Origin: Neisseria wadsworthii 9715
Lineage (GTDB): Bacteria > Pseudomonadota > Gammaproteobacteria > Burkholderiales > Neisseriaceae
Reading direction: 5' to 3'
Assembly: GCF_000227765.1 (NCBI RefSeq)
Contig: NZ_JH165159.1
Location: 161,585-225,584, forward strand
Length of the DNA: 64,000 nucleotides
The position numbers and the translations under genes were made by a program. Shown piece after piece: positions 7,795-16,001 of the stretch; positions within the stretch are counted from its first letter, which is position 1; every line of letters starts with the position of its first letter. The notes under the pieces were generated by a model, which had not been told where the DNA came from, made no database searches, and saw only the letters and a program-made list of their open reading frames with translations.

Positions 7795-9326
7795 GGCTGT
7801 TGCTCCAGCAGTTTGTGTTTGTTCAGATAGTCGGCCGCCACTTGTGCCGGCGTTTCACCGCCGTTTTTCACGCGGTAATTCATTTCCGACATTTCTTCTT
7901 CGCTGATTCTGCCTGCCAAACGGTTGAGCGCGCCGACGATTTCGGGGTTTTGTTCGGCAAACTCGGTTTTCATCAGCGGCGCGCCTTGATAAGCGCGGAA
8001 GAGCCGCAAGTCGTCTTTGAGCATGTAAAGGTTGTATTGGCGGATTTCGGCATCGGTGGAATAGGCGTCCACCAAATTGATTCGGCCTTCCTGCAGCGCA
8101 GTGTAACGCAGCGCAGGCTCGATGCTGGAAACATGCTTGAGCGGGATGCGGTGGGTTTCAGACAGGCCTTTGTAGCCGTCTTTGCGGTCGATAAACTCGA
8201 GCGTGAAACCGGCGCGTACTTGGTTTTTCACTTTGGCCAAATCGGAAATATTCACCAAGCCGTGCGTCCGCGCATAATCCTGCGGCAGCGCGAGGGTATA
8301 GGTGTTTTGGTATTTCATGGCGGGCAGAAGGCGCAGGTTGTGCTGCTCGGCAATCAGGCGGCGCGCCAGTGTGTAGGTTTCTTCGGGGCTGAGCGGGCGG
8401 TTTTTCTCGGCTTCAGGCAGCTCCACCAGGCTTTCGATAACCGTGCCGGTAAACTCGGGATAAATATCCACTTCGCCGCTTTTAAGTGCGTTGAAAAGAA
8501 AGCTGGTTTTGCCGAAATTGGGCTTCAACACCACATCGATTTCCGGGTTTTCCGCCTCAATCAGCATTTTATACATATTGATTAAAATATCCGGCTCGCT
8601 GCCCAGCTTGCCCGCGATCACGGTTTGCTTGCCGCCGCTGTGGCTGCTCCACCATTGCGCGCCCAGCAGCAAGGCGGTACTTACCGCCACCAACACCAGC
8701 ACAAAGCCCGCTTTTTTCCGCTGCAGCCAATACACCAGCCCGCTCACCGCCACAGCAAGCAGTGCGGAAGCTACCGCACCGATAAAAGTCAGCGCCATAT
8801 TGTGGCGGTCGATACCGAGCAGGATGATGTTGCCCAAACCGCCCGCGCCGATTAAAGCAGCCAGCGTGGCCGTGCCGATAATCAGCACGGCGGCCGTGCG
8901 TATGCCGGAAACCATGGCCGGCAGCGCCATCGGCAGCTCAATGCGGAACAGCTTCTGCCGGCGCGACAAACCGAATGCTGTGGCCGCTTCCTGCACCGAA
9001 GCATTAATTTCAGACAGGCCTAAATAAGTGTTTTGAAAAATCGGCAGCAGCGCATAAAGCGTGAGCGCAATCAAAGCCGGCGGCGTGCCGATGCCTACAA
9101 AAGGAATCAGCAAACCGAGCATGGCCAGCGAAGGGATGGTTTGCAGGATATTGGTGAGCTGCAACACCACTTCTGCCTGCTTTTTGTGCGCAGAAAACCA
9201 AACCGCCAGCGGCACGGCTATCGCGATGGCACACAAAAGCGCGAGCAGCGAAAGCACCAAGTGCTCGAACGTAGCGGTCAACAAATCATGTTTACGCTCC
9301 AGAAGCGTTTTCAGAATGGCATTCAT
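7791..9326 (-). CDS. Osmoprotectant/choline ABC transporter, fused permease and substrate-binding protein
   Basis: The 511-residue protein joins two functions. About residues 1-215 are a BPD-type permease with several transmembrane helices and the EAA-like loop near NASVQEAATAFGLSRRQKLFRIELPMALPAMVSGI. From about residue 240 comes a periplasmic OsmX/OpuCC-like binding domain (VIAGKLGSEPDILINMYKML...). Such fusions are known for quaternary-amine transporters. I start at MNAILKTLLERKHDLL; the open frame runs about 86 codons further upstream, but those codons look non-coding and run towards gltX. Substrate is inferred from family only. Confidence 0.9.
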   Translation of the reverse strand: MNAILKTLLERKHDLLTATFEHLVLSLLALLCAIAIAVPLAVWFSAHKKQAEVVLQLTNILQTIPSLAMLGLLIPFVGIGTPPALIALTLYALLPIFQNTYLGLSEINASVQEAATAFGLSRRQKLFRIELPMALPAMVSGIRTAAVLIIGTATLAALIGAGGLGNIILLGIDRHNMALTFIGAVASALLAVAVSGLVYWLQRKKAGFVLVLVAVSTALLLGAQWWSSHSGGKQTVIAGKLGSEPDILINMYKMLIEAENPEIDVVLKPNFGKTSFLFNALKSGEVDIYPEFTGTVIESLVELPEAEKNRPLSPEETYTLARRLIAEQHNLRLLPAMKYQNTYTLALPQDYARTHGLVNISDLAKVKNQVRAGFTLEFIDRKDGYKGLSETHRIPLKHVSSIEPALRYTALQEGRINLVDAYSTDAEIRQYNLYMLKDDLRLFRAYQGAPLMKTEFAEQNPEIVGALNRLAGRISEEEMSEMNYRVKNGGETPAQVAADYLNKHKLLEQQP

Positions 9327-9549
9327 AAATACTTTCTGGGAATGGTTGGCGGGCGGTGCGAAACTGGCTGCTTTATTGAAACGGGCGGTTGATGTTTTTG
9401 ATTGTGCGGCCAATATTAATGAGGCCGCACAAAACCAGTTTGGTTCCATTCTAGGCGATAAGCCGCTGCGAATCAAAACCGCTTGATGTAGCATATTCGC
9501 TCCCCAAATTATAAAATACCCCTTTTTCACACATACTGGAGCTGCCATC

Positions 9550-10944
9550 ATGACCGTTAAAACCCGTTTTGCCCCCAGCCCCACCGGTTATCTGCATATC
9601 GGCGGCGTGCGTACTGCTTTGTTTTCATGGGCTTTCGCCCGCAAACACAAAGGCGAATTCCTGCTGCGCATCGAAGACACCGATTTGGAGCGCTCCAATG
9701 CCGAATCGGTCAACATTATTCTCGACGGCATGAAATGGGTTGGTCTCGATTACGACAATGCCGACAACGTTATCTTCCAAACCCGCCGCTTCGGCCGTTA
9801 TAAAGAAGTGATTGCCGAGCTGCTCGAAAAAGGCCACGCCTACCATTGCTATTGCAGCAAAGAAGAGCTGGAAGCCATGCGCGAAAAAGCCGAAAAAGAA
9901 GGCACCGCCACTTACGACCGCCGCTGGCGCCCCGAGCCGGGCAAAACCCTGCCGCCCGTGCCCGAAGGCGTAGAGCCTGTGGTGCGCTTCAAAACCCCCA
10001 CCGAAGGCGTAACCAAATGGAACGACTTGGTTAAAGGCGAAATCAGCATTCCCAACGAAGCGCTCGACGATTTAATCATCGCCCGCGCCGACGGCACGCC
10101 CACCTACAACTTCTGCGTGGTGGTGGACGATCACGACATGGGCGTTACACATGTCATCCGAGGCGACGACCACGTGAACAACACCCCGAAACAAATCAAC
10201 ATCTTAAAAGCCATGGGCAACCAATTGCCCGAATACGGTCACCTGCCGATGATTCTCAACGAACAAGGCAAAAAAATCTCCAAGCGCAGCGGCGACACCG
10301 TGGCCATTACCGATTTCGGCCAAATGGGCATCCTGCCCGAAGCCATGCTCAACTACCTTGCCCGCTTGGGCTGGGCGCACGGCGACGACGAATTTTTCAC
10401 CATGCAGCAGTTTGTCGAATGGTTTGATTTGAAAGACGTTTCTCCCTCACCCAGCCGCATGGATTTGAAAAAACTCTACTGGATTAACGGCGAGCACATC
10501 AAAGTAACGCCTAACGAAAAACTGGCCGAACTGGTTAAACCGCGCCTGATCGTGCGCGGCGTAGAAGTTGCCGACAAACCGGCTCTGGAAGACGTATTGG
10601 ACCTGGTGAAAGACCGCGCCCAAGATTTGAACACATTGGCCGACGAATGCGTGTATTTCTACCAAAAAGGCACGCCCGCCGAAGCCGATGTGCAAAAACA
10701 TTGGGATGAAGACGCCCCCGCCCGCATGCTGCGCTTCGCCGAAAAACTGGAAGGCCTGGCCGACTGGAACGCCGAAGCGATTCACGATTTGTTCAAACCC
10801 TTCTGCGACGCCGAAGGCATCAAAATGGGCAAACTCGGCATGCCCCTGCGCCTGGCCGTGTGCGGCATCGCAAAAACGCCGAGCATTGATGCCGTGTTGG
10901 CTTTATTGGGCAAAGAAGAAGTGTTGACGCGCATCCGCTCGTAA
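9550..10944 (+). CDS. gltX: Glutamyl-tRNA synthetase
   Basis: GltX charges tRNA-Glu with glutamate. The 464-residue protein is a class I synthetase: N-terminal RFAPSPTGYLHIGGVRTALF with the HIGH-type HIGG, then the KMSKS-type KKISKRSG near residue 240, and the C-terminal helical anticodon-binding domain. A GGAG site lies nine bases before the ATG. It stands alone, divergent from the ABC transporter. Family length is normal (about 465-475). Confidence 0.97.
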   Translation: MTVKTRFAPSPTGYLHIGGVRTALFSWAFARKHKGEFLLRIEDTDLERSNAESVNIILDGMKWVGLDYDNADNVIFQTRRFGRYKEVIAELLEKGHAYHCYCSKEELEAMREKAEKEGTATYDRRWRPEPGKTLPPVPEGVEPVVRFKTPTEGVTKWNDLVKGEISIPNEALDDLIIARADGTPTYNFCVVVDDHDMGVTHVIRGDDHVNNTPKQINILKAMGNQLPEYGHLPMILNEQGKKISKRSGDTVAITDFGQMGILPEAMLNYLARLGWAHGDDEFFTMQQFVEWFDLKDVSPSPSRMDLKKLYWINGEHIKVTPNEKLAELVKPRLIVRGVEVADKPALEDVLDLVKDRAQDLNTLADECVYFYQKGTPAEADVQKHWDEDAPARMLRFAEKLEGLADWNAEAIHDLFKPFCDAEGIKMGKLGMPLRLAVCGIAKTPSIDAVLALLGKEEVLTRIRS

Positions 10945-11034
10945 TTAAGAAAATCGGATAATGCTTTGAATACATATACTTAGCCGTTTCGGTATCTATT
11001 TAAATAATGCAGCAGCACTTGTGCAAACAAAGCA

Positions 11035-11070
11035 ATGCCTGTCTGAAACACGGTTTTTCAGACAGGCATT
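11035..11070 (+). terminator. Inverted DUS pair downstream of gltX
   Basis: DUS copies at 11036-11047 and 11057-11068 face each other in the gap before the RNB gene. They probably end the gltX transcript. Confidence 0.7.
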
Positions 11071-11109
11071 ATGTTAAAATCACGCCCTTAATCATTAAAT
11101 GACACCAAC

Positions 11110-12963
11110 ATGAATATATTCTACGAAGAAAGCGGCCAGTTTAAGGTCGCTTCTGTTATCCAGAAAAGCGAAAGCCATTATCAGGTGGAAACGCAACACG
11201 GCAAGCGCGCTAAAGTGAAAGCGTCTCATGTGTTTGCTGAATTCGACACGCCGCCGGCAAGCTTTCTCGAAACCGCCGAAGCCGAAGCGGCGCAAATCGA
11301 TACTGATTTATTATGGGAAGTGTGCGGCGAAGAAGAATTCAGCGCGGCTCAGATTGCCGAAGAATATTACGGCCACGCGCCCACCAAAACCGAGCTGGCG
11401 GCCACTTTGATTGCACTTTATGCCGCGCCCGCCTATTTTTATAAAAAAAGCAAAGGCGTGTTTAAAGCCGCACCGGAAGAAACGCTCAAGCAGGCGCTGG
11501 CGGCCATCGAGCGCAAAAAGCAGCAGGATGCGCAAATGGAAGCCTGGTCGCAGGCTTTGCAGCAAGGCAGCCTGCCTGCGGAAATCGGCGCCGACCTGAA
11601 AACCATACTCCACGCGCCCGACAAACAATCGCTCACTTACAAAGCGTTCACCAAAGCCGCTGCCGCCATGAAGCTTTCGCCTTACGAGCTGGCCAAAAAA
11701 ACCGGCGGCGTTACCTCGTTGGCGCAATTTATGCGCGAAGGTTTCGAGCTGAAAAACTATCCTCAGGGCACCGGTTTTCCCGCCGTCGATATTCCGCAGC
11801 TGGGCGATTTGCCGCTGGCCGAAGGCATTGAAGCCTTTTCGATTGACGACGAAAGCACCACCGAAGTGGACGACGCTTTATCCGTGCAGGATATCGGCGG
11901 CGGCATCAAGCGCATCGGCATCCATATCGCCGCGCCCGCATTGGCGGTGGCACCGGGCAGCGACATTGAAAAAATCATTTTCCAGCGCCAAAGCACTGCC
12001 TATTTTCCCGAAGGCAAAATCACCATGCTGCCGGACAACTGGATCGCCGCCTTCAGCCTCGACACCGGCGCGGCGCGCCCTGCGGTGAGCATCTATTTTG
12101 ATGTGGACGAAGCGTTTAATGTGCGCAACCCGCAAACCAAAATCGAACGCGTGCAGATTGCCGAAAACCTGCGCATTGGCGCCATCGAGCCGCATTTCAA
12201 CAGCCAAAGCGGGCTGGATGCGGAAGGCGAAGCCATGTTTGCCCACCACAAAGCTTTAATCTGGTTTTACAGGCTGGCGGTGGAATTGCAGAAGCAGCGC
12301 GGCAAATACGATGCCGAAGCTGCGCCGCAATATGATTACGGCATCGGTTTCGGCGAAGCGGGCAAAGTGGAAATTACCGTGCGCGAGCGCGGCTCGCCGA
12401 TCGACACGCTGGTGTCGGAAATGATGATTCTGGCCAACAGCACTTGGGCGCAAATGCTGCATGAAAACGAAGTGCCCGCCCTGTTCCGCGTGCAGCCCGC
12501 CGGCAAAGTGCGCATGAGCACGCAATCGGAGCCGCACATCGGCATGGGCGTGCAGCACTACGGCTGGTTCACTTCGCCGCTGCGCCGCGCCGCCGACTAT
12601 ATCAACCAGAAGCAGCTTATCAGCCTGATTGAAGCGGGCGCAGAGCCGCGTTTTGCGCGGGGCGACAATATGTTGTTTGCCGCTATGCGCGATTTTGAAT
12701 CGACTTACACGGTTTACCATGATTTCCAGCGCGACATGGAGGCTTATTGGTCTATGGTGTACCTCGCGCAGGAAGGCATCCGGGAAATCAACGGCTTGGT
12801 GTTGAAAGAAGAGCTGGTGCGCCTCTGCGGCCTGCCGATGGCCGCCCGCGCCACCGGCATTCCGCTGGAGATTCCGCCGAAAACCACGGTGAAGCTGGCC
12901 GTGACGGAAGTGGATCCGGAAAAGCAGGTTTTGGGTTTGAATTATTTGAACGCAGTGGTTTGA
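11110..12963 (+). CDS. RNB-domain ribonuclease (RNase II/R superfamily)
   Basis: This 617-residue protein carries a central RNB exonuclease domain (about residues 230-560). The metal-binding run is SIDDESTTEVDDALSV, with D246, D247, D254 and D255, and the late conserved motif is YGWFTSPLRRAADYINQKQL. It lacks an obvious cold-shock pair at the N-terminus; the first 50 residues look like a small beta-barrel. After the RNB there is only a short tail ending KLAVTEVDPEKQVLGLNYL, so any S1 domain is reduced. It is therefore closer to the cyanobacterial/chloroplast-style RNB proteins than to E. coli RNase II or R. The substrate is unknown. The stop is immediately followed by a repeat element. Confidence 0.88.
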   Translation: MNIFYEESGQFKVASVIQKSESHYQVETQHGKRAKVKASHVFAEFDTPPASFLETAEAEAAQIDTDLLWEVCGEEEFSAAQIAEEYYGHAPTKTELAATLIALYAAPAYFYKKSKGVFKAAPEETLKQALAAIERKKQQDAQMEAWSQALQQGSLPAEIGADLKTILHAPDKQSLTYKAFTKAAAAMKLSPYELAKKTGGVTSLAQFMREGFELKNYPQGTGFPAVDIPQLGDLPLAEGIEAFSIDDESTTEVDDALSVQDIGGGIKRIGIHIAAPALAVAPGSDIEKIIFQRQSTAYFPEGKITMLPDNWIAAFSLDTGAARPAVSIYFDVDEAFNVRNPQTKIERVQIAENLRIGAIEPHFNSQSGLDAEGEAMFAHHKALIWFYRLAVELQKQRGKYDAEAAPQYDYGIGFGEAGKVEITVRERGSPIDTLVSEMMILANSTWAQMLHENEVPALFRVQPAGKVRMSTQSEPHIGMGVQHYGWFTSPLRRAADYINQKQLISLIEAGAEPRFARGDNMLFAAMRDFESTYTVYHDFQRDMEAYWSMVYLAQEGIREINGLVLKEELVRLCGLPMAARATGIPLEIPPKTTVKLAVTEVDPEKQVLGLNYLNAVV

Positions 12964-12965
12964 TA

Positions 12966-13072
12966 TATAGTCAATCAACACATTTTTAATACAAGGCAGC
13001 AAGCCGCAGACAGTACGGGTAGTACGGCAAGGCGCAGCAACGCCGTAGTAAAAGTTAAGTTGATTGACTATA
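12966..13072. repeat. MITE-like short element, family A copy 1
   Basis: A 107-base non-coding element has 14-bp perfect inverted ends (TATAGTCAATCAAC at the left, its complement at the right). The core contains CAAGCCGCAGACAGTAC and AGTACGGCAAGGCGCAG, which are shared with the copy at 23356-23460. It starts three bases after the RNB gene stop and abuts a family B element, the two sharing a CTATAG junction. From memory, a similar core is widespread in pathogenic Neisseria. Confidence 0.75.
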
Positions 13073-13200
13073 GCAAACAAACTAAAAAATAGCGCTTCCA
13101 TCATACTCGGGCTTGACCCGAGTATCTTGAGTTCAGTTTAGGAGATACTCGGGTCAAGCCCGAGTATGACGAGTTTACTGTTTTCAAGTTGATTCACTAT
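13069..13200. repeat. Palindromic short element, family B copy 2
   Basis: About 132 bases bounded by TATAGCAAACAAAC at the left and GTTGATTCACTAT at the right. Inside are two facing palindromes of the form CATACTCGGG-CTTGA-CCCGAGTAT, separated by about 20 bases, able to fold into a large hairpin or a double stem-loop. It is in tandem with family A copy 1. Confidence 0.75.
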
Positions 13201-13220
13201 CCCATACTGCCCACATACAA

Positions 13221-13253
13221 ATGCCTGTCTGAAAAAGTTTTCAGACAGGCATT
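13221..13253. terminator. Inverted DUS pair between convergent RNB gene and ggt
   Basis: DUS copies at 13222-13233 and 13240-13251 form a hairpin just downstream of the ggt stop. With the two elements to its left it fills the 320-base gene-free stretch. Confidence 0.75.
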
Positions 13254-13283
13254 CTTTATCATTCACCGCCAATCGACAGCCCG

Positions 13284-15044
13284 TCAGTCGCCCATCACTT
13301 TGCCTTCCCTGCGCGGGTCGGCGCCGCCGATTAAGCCTTTATCTGTAATCACGATGCCTTGCACGCCGGAATTCAGATCGCGCACTTCGGTTTTGTAGCC
13401 GATTTTCTGCAAAGCTTCGGCCTGTTTGGCCGCTGCGGTGTTTTGTTCCAGCTCGTACATGCCAAAACGGTTGAGCATATTGGGCAGGGAAATGGCTTGT
13501 TGGATGTCCATGCCCCAATCGATATGTGCCACCAGCGTTTTGGCCACATAGCCGATGATGCGGCTGCCGCCGGGCGAACCGACCGCCATATAGGGCCGGC
13601 CGTTTTTCAGCACGATGGTCGGCGCCATAGACGAGCGCGGGCGCTTGCCGCCTTCAACGCGGTTGGCAACGGGCTTGCCGTTTTTCACCGGCTCGAATGA
13701 AAAATCGGTCAATTCGTTGTTCAACAGATAGCCGTTGGCCATCAGGGTGGAGCCGAACGCGTTTTCAATGGAAGTGGTCATGGAAAGCACATTGCCCTGT
13801 TTGTCCACCGCCACAACATGGCTGGTAGAAGGCAATTCGATAGCCGGTGCGGCGGCCTGTGTGCTGCCGAACTCGCCGGCCGGGGTTTCACTTAGGGCTT
13901 GCCCGGTGTTGGCGAGCAAGGCGGCGCGCTGTTTCAGATAGGCATTGGATACCAGCACTTGTGTAGGCACTTTTACAAAATCCGGATCGGCCACATAAAG
14001 GTCGCGGTCGGCAAACGCCAAGCGCGAGGCGTCGCCGAGCAGGCGCCAGCTGTTGAAGCTGCGGTAGGAAGATTGTTTTTGCTCAAATTGGTTCAGAATG
14101 CCGGTAATCTGCGCCAACGCAATGCCGCCCGAGCTGGGCGCGCCCATGCCGCACACTTGGTATTCTCGGTAATCACCGCACACGGCTTCGCGCTCGATGA
14201 TTTTGTAGTTTTTAAAATCAACAGCGGCCAGTTTGCCCGGATTATCTTCGGCACCGCGTACGGCTTTGATGATGTTTTGCGCGTATTTGCCGTCATAAAA
14301 AGGCTTGGCACCGTCTTTAGCCAGGATTTTCACCGTGGCGGCAAATTCGGGATTTTTCAGCAATGCGCCCGCCTGCAAAGCTTGACCGCCGGGCAGGAAA
14401 TAAGCGGCGGTGGCGGGATAACGCTGCAAGTGCTCGGCATTGCTCTGTATCGAAGCAGCCATGCGCGGCGACACTTGGAAGCCTTCTTCCGCCAGCTTCA
14501 CCGGCATATCAAACAAGCGCGCCCACGCCATTTTGCCGTAACGCTGATGCAGCTCTTCCATCATTTTCGGCACACCCGGGGTGCCGACCGAACGTCCGCC
14601 CACCACCGCCTGCTTGAATTCCAGCGGCTTGCCTTCTTTATCTAAAAACAATTCGGGTGTGGCGGCTTTGGGTGCGGTTTCGCGCGCGTCAAACGTGGTG
14701 AGCTTTTTCGCCTCATTGTCCCAATACACCACAAACGCGCCGCCGCCCAAGCCTGAAGACTGCGGCTCCACCAAGCTTAATGTGGTTTGCATGGCAATCA
14801 TGGCATCCACCGCGCTACCGCCTTGTTTTAAAATCTGATAGCCTGCTTCAGTGGCCAGCGGGTTGGCCGAAGCGGCCATAAATTCTTTGGCACGCACAAG
14901 TTTTTGCTCGGTCATGCCGTGGCCTTGTTCGGGCGAAAAATCATCGGCTCCGCGCGAAGCCTGACGGTCGGCACTCGAAATGGAGGAACAAGCAGCCAGT
15001 AATACGGCGGCGGCAAGGGCAAAAGCAGTTTTGATGGGTGTCAT
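13284..15044 (-). CDS. ggt: Gamma-glutamyltransferase, predicted lipoprotein
   Basis: Ggt hydrolyses or transfers the gamma-glutamyl group of glutathione and related peptides. The 586-residue precursor has a lipoprotein signal with lipobox LAAC-S (cysteine about residue 19), so it is probably membrane-anchored in the periplasm or at the surface rather than soluble. The large-subunit motifs (NPLATEAGYQIL, GSAVDAMIAM, SGLGGGAFVVYWD) precede the autocleavage site. The catalytic Thr is T407 in PSTSHVVAVD, and the small subunit follows with NNELTDFSF and GSPGGSRII. Neisseria Ggt is known to help the cell obtain cysteine and glutamate from host peptides; that role is assumed here. Confidence 0.94.
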   Translation of the reverse strand: MTPIKTAFALAAAVLLAACSSISSADRQASRGADDFSPEQGHGMTEQKLVRAKEFMAASANPLATEAGYQILKQGGSAVDAMIAMQTTLSLVEPQSSGLGGGAFVVYWDNEAKKLTTFDARETAPKAATPELFLDKEGKPLEFKQAVVGGRSVGTPGVPKMMEELHQRYGKMAWARLFDMPVKLAEEGFQVSPRMAASIQSNAEHLQRYPATAAYFLPGGQALQAGALLKNPEFAATVKILAKDGAKPFYDGKYAQNIIKAVRGAEDNPGKLAAVDFKNYKIIEREAVCGDYREYQVCGMGAPSSGGIALAQITGILNQFEQKQSSYRSFNSWRLLGDASRLAFADRDLYVADPDFVKVPTQVLVSNAYLKQRAALLANTGQALSETPAGEFGSTQAAAPAIELPSTSHVVAVDKQGNVLSMTTSIENAFGSTLMANGYLLNNELTDFSFEPVKNGKPVANRVEGGKRPRSSMAPTIVLKNGRPYMAVGSPGGSRIIGYVAKTLVAHIDWGMDIQQAISLPNMLNRFGMYELEQNTAAAKQAEALQKIGYKTEVRDLNSGVQGIVITDKGLIGGADPRREGKVMGD

Positions 15045-15112
15045 GGTGGTCTTTCTGTTTAATTATGCTAAAAAGATTTTTGTAATTTAACCGATTTTGC
15101 CGGATAAAAACA

Positions 15113-15169
15113 ATGCCTGTCTGAAAGAAACAGTTCGCTATATACTGAAGCTGTTTTCAGACAGGCATT
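15113..15169. repeat. Widely spaced inverted DUS pair
   Basis: DUS copies at 15114-15125 and 15156-15167 face each other across 30 bases in the divergent ggt/lplA-like region. Because both flanking genes are transcribed away from it, a terminator role is less likely than at other pairs. Confidence 0.75.
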
Positions 15170-15262
15170 CCCTTTATTTCACAACCATATACAACGGAAA
15201 AGATGCTTGCCCTCCGCTTGTACTTTTTTGCTTGTTTAACCCTCACACCGCCGGAGCCGCCG

Positions 15263-15970
15263 ATGACCCTGCCGCCGCTTAGCCCCTACACCCAAGCATT
15301 TGATTTAACAAACCAAAGCTGGTCGGATAACGAAAGCCGCTTGATGCAGCAGGTTACGCCCGAACGTGGGCTTTTCTGGATACACATCCCGCCCAAAGGC
15401 ATTGTGGTGCCGCGTAAATACCGCAGCCGGCCGCTTTTCAGACAGGCATCCGAAACGCTCGCTGCCGAAGGCATGCCTGTGCATTTGCGGCTCTCCGGCG
15501 GCGGCGTGGTACCCCAGTCGCCACACACGGTCAACTTGAATCTCGCATACAGCGTGGCCACCGACAACCCGTTTCCCACCGCCGAAGCCCACTATCTCGC
15601 CCTCTGCCGCCTGCTGCAAACACTTTTCAACCGCTTCGGCATCGCCACCGACACCCAAACCGTAACCGGCTCGTTTTGCGACGGCCGCTTCAATCTCGCC
15701 GCCAACGGCAGAAAAATCGCCGGCACCGCCCAATTTTGGCAGCGCGACAAAACCCGCCCCGGCCGCTACACCATTCTTTCCCACGCCGTAATCATCGCCG
15801 CCCAAGCGGAGGAACTCACCAGGCAGGCCAACCGCTTCGAGCAGGCGCTCGGCAGCGGCGTGCGCTATCTGCCGGAGCGGACTGTATCAGTGGAAGCTTT
15901 GAGCGGCGCGGGCAGTGAAATTGTGGCAGATGAATTGAATACCTTATTGATACAGACAATGCCTGTCTGA
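15263..15970 (+). CDS. Lipoate-protein ligase A-like protein (BPL/LPL catalytic family)
   Basis: The 235-residue protein has the biotin/lipoate-ligase core: RLSGGGVVPQSPHTVNLNLAY corresponds to the RRxSGGGxVxHxxGxLN region, and a later NGRKIAGTAQFWQRDK matches the lipoyl-AMP binding KKIxGxAQ motif. It could attach lipoate or octanoate to dehydrogenase subunits, or be a divergent relative; the first Arg pair of the motif is changed. I start at MTLPPLSPYTQ, preceded by GGAG. Its last three residues and stop (MPV*) are encoded by a DUS, and a second DUS at 15437-15448 encodes the internal FRQAS. Confidence 0.8.
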   Translation: MTLPPLSPYTQAFDLTNQSWSDNESRLMQQVTPERGLFWIHIPPKGIVVPRKYRSRPLFRQASETLAAEGMPVHLRLSGGGVVPQSPHTVNLNLAYSVATDNPFPTAEAHYLALCRLLQTLFNRFGIATDTQTVTGSFCDGRFNLAANGRKIAGTAQFWQRDKTRPGRYTILSHAVIIAAQAEELTRQANRFEQALGSGVRYLPERTVSVEALSGAGSEIVADELNTLLIQTMPV

Positions 15971-15995
15971 AAAACGACCTTTTCAGACAGGCATC
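15959..15995. terminator. Inverted DUS pair overlapping a stop codon
   Basis: DUS copies at 15960-15971 and 15982-15993 form a hairpin between the convergent lplA-like gene and recQ. The left copy supplies the TGA stop of the lplA-like gene. Confidence 0.75.
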
Positions 15996-16001
15996 ATAGA
16001 T

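Noticed and set aside
7800-8585. Long plus-strand frame opposite the substrate-binding part of the choline transporter
   Set aside because: Shadow frame of a G/C-biased codon pattern; the opposite strand clearly encodes a binding protein.
9327-9584. Upstream extension of the fused permease gene
   Set aside because: The extra codons have no transporter character and run through the gltX promoter region into gltX.
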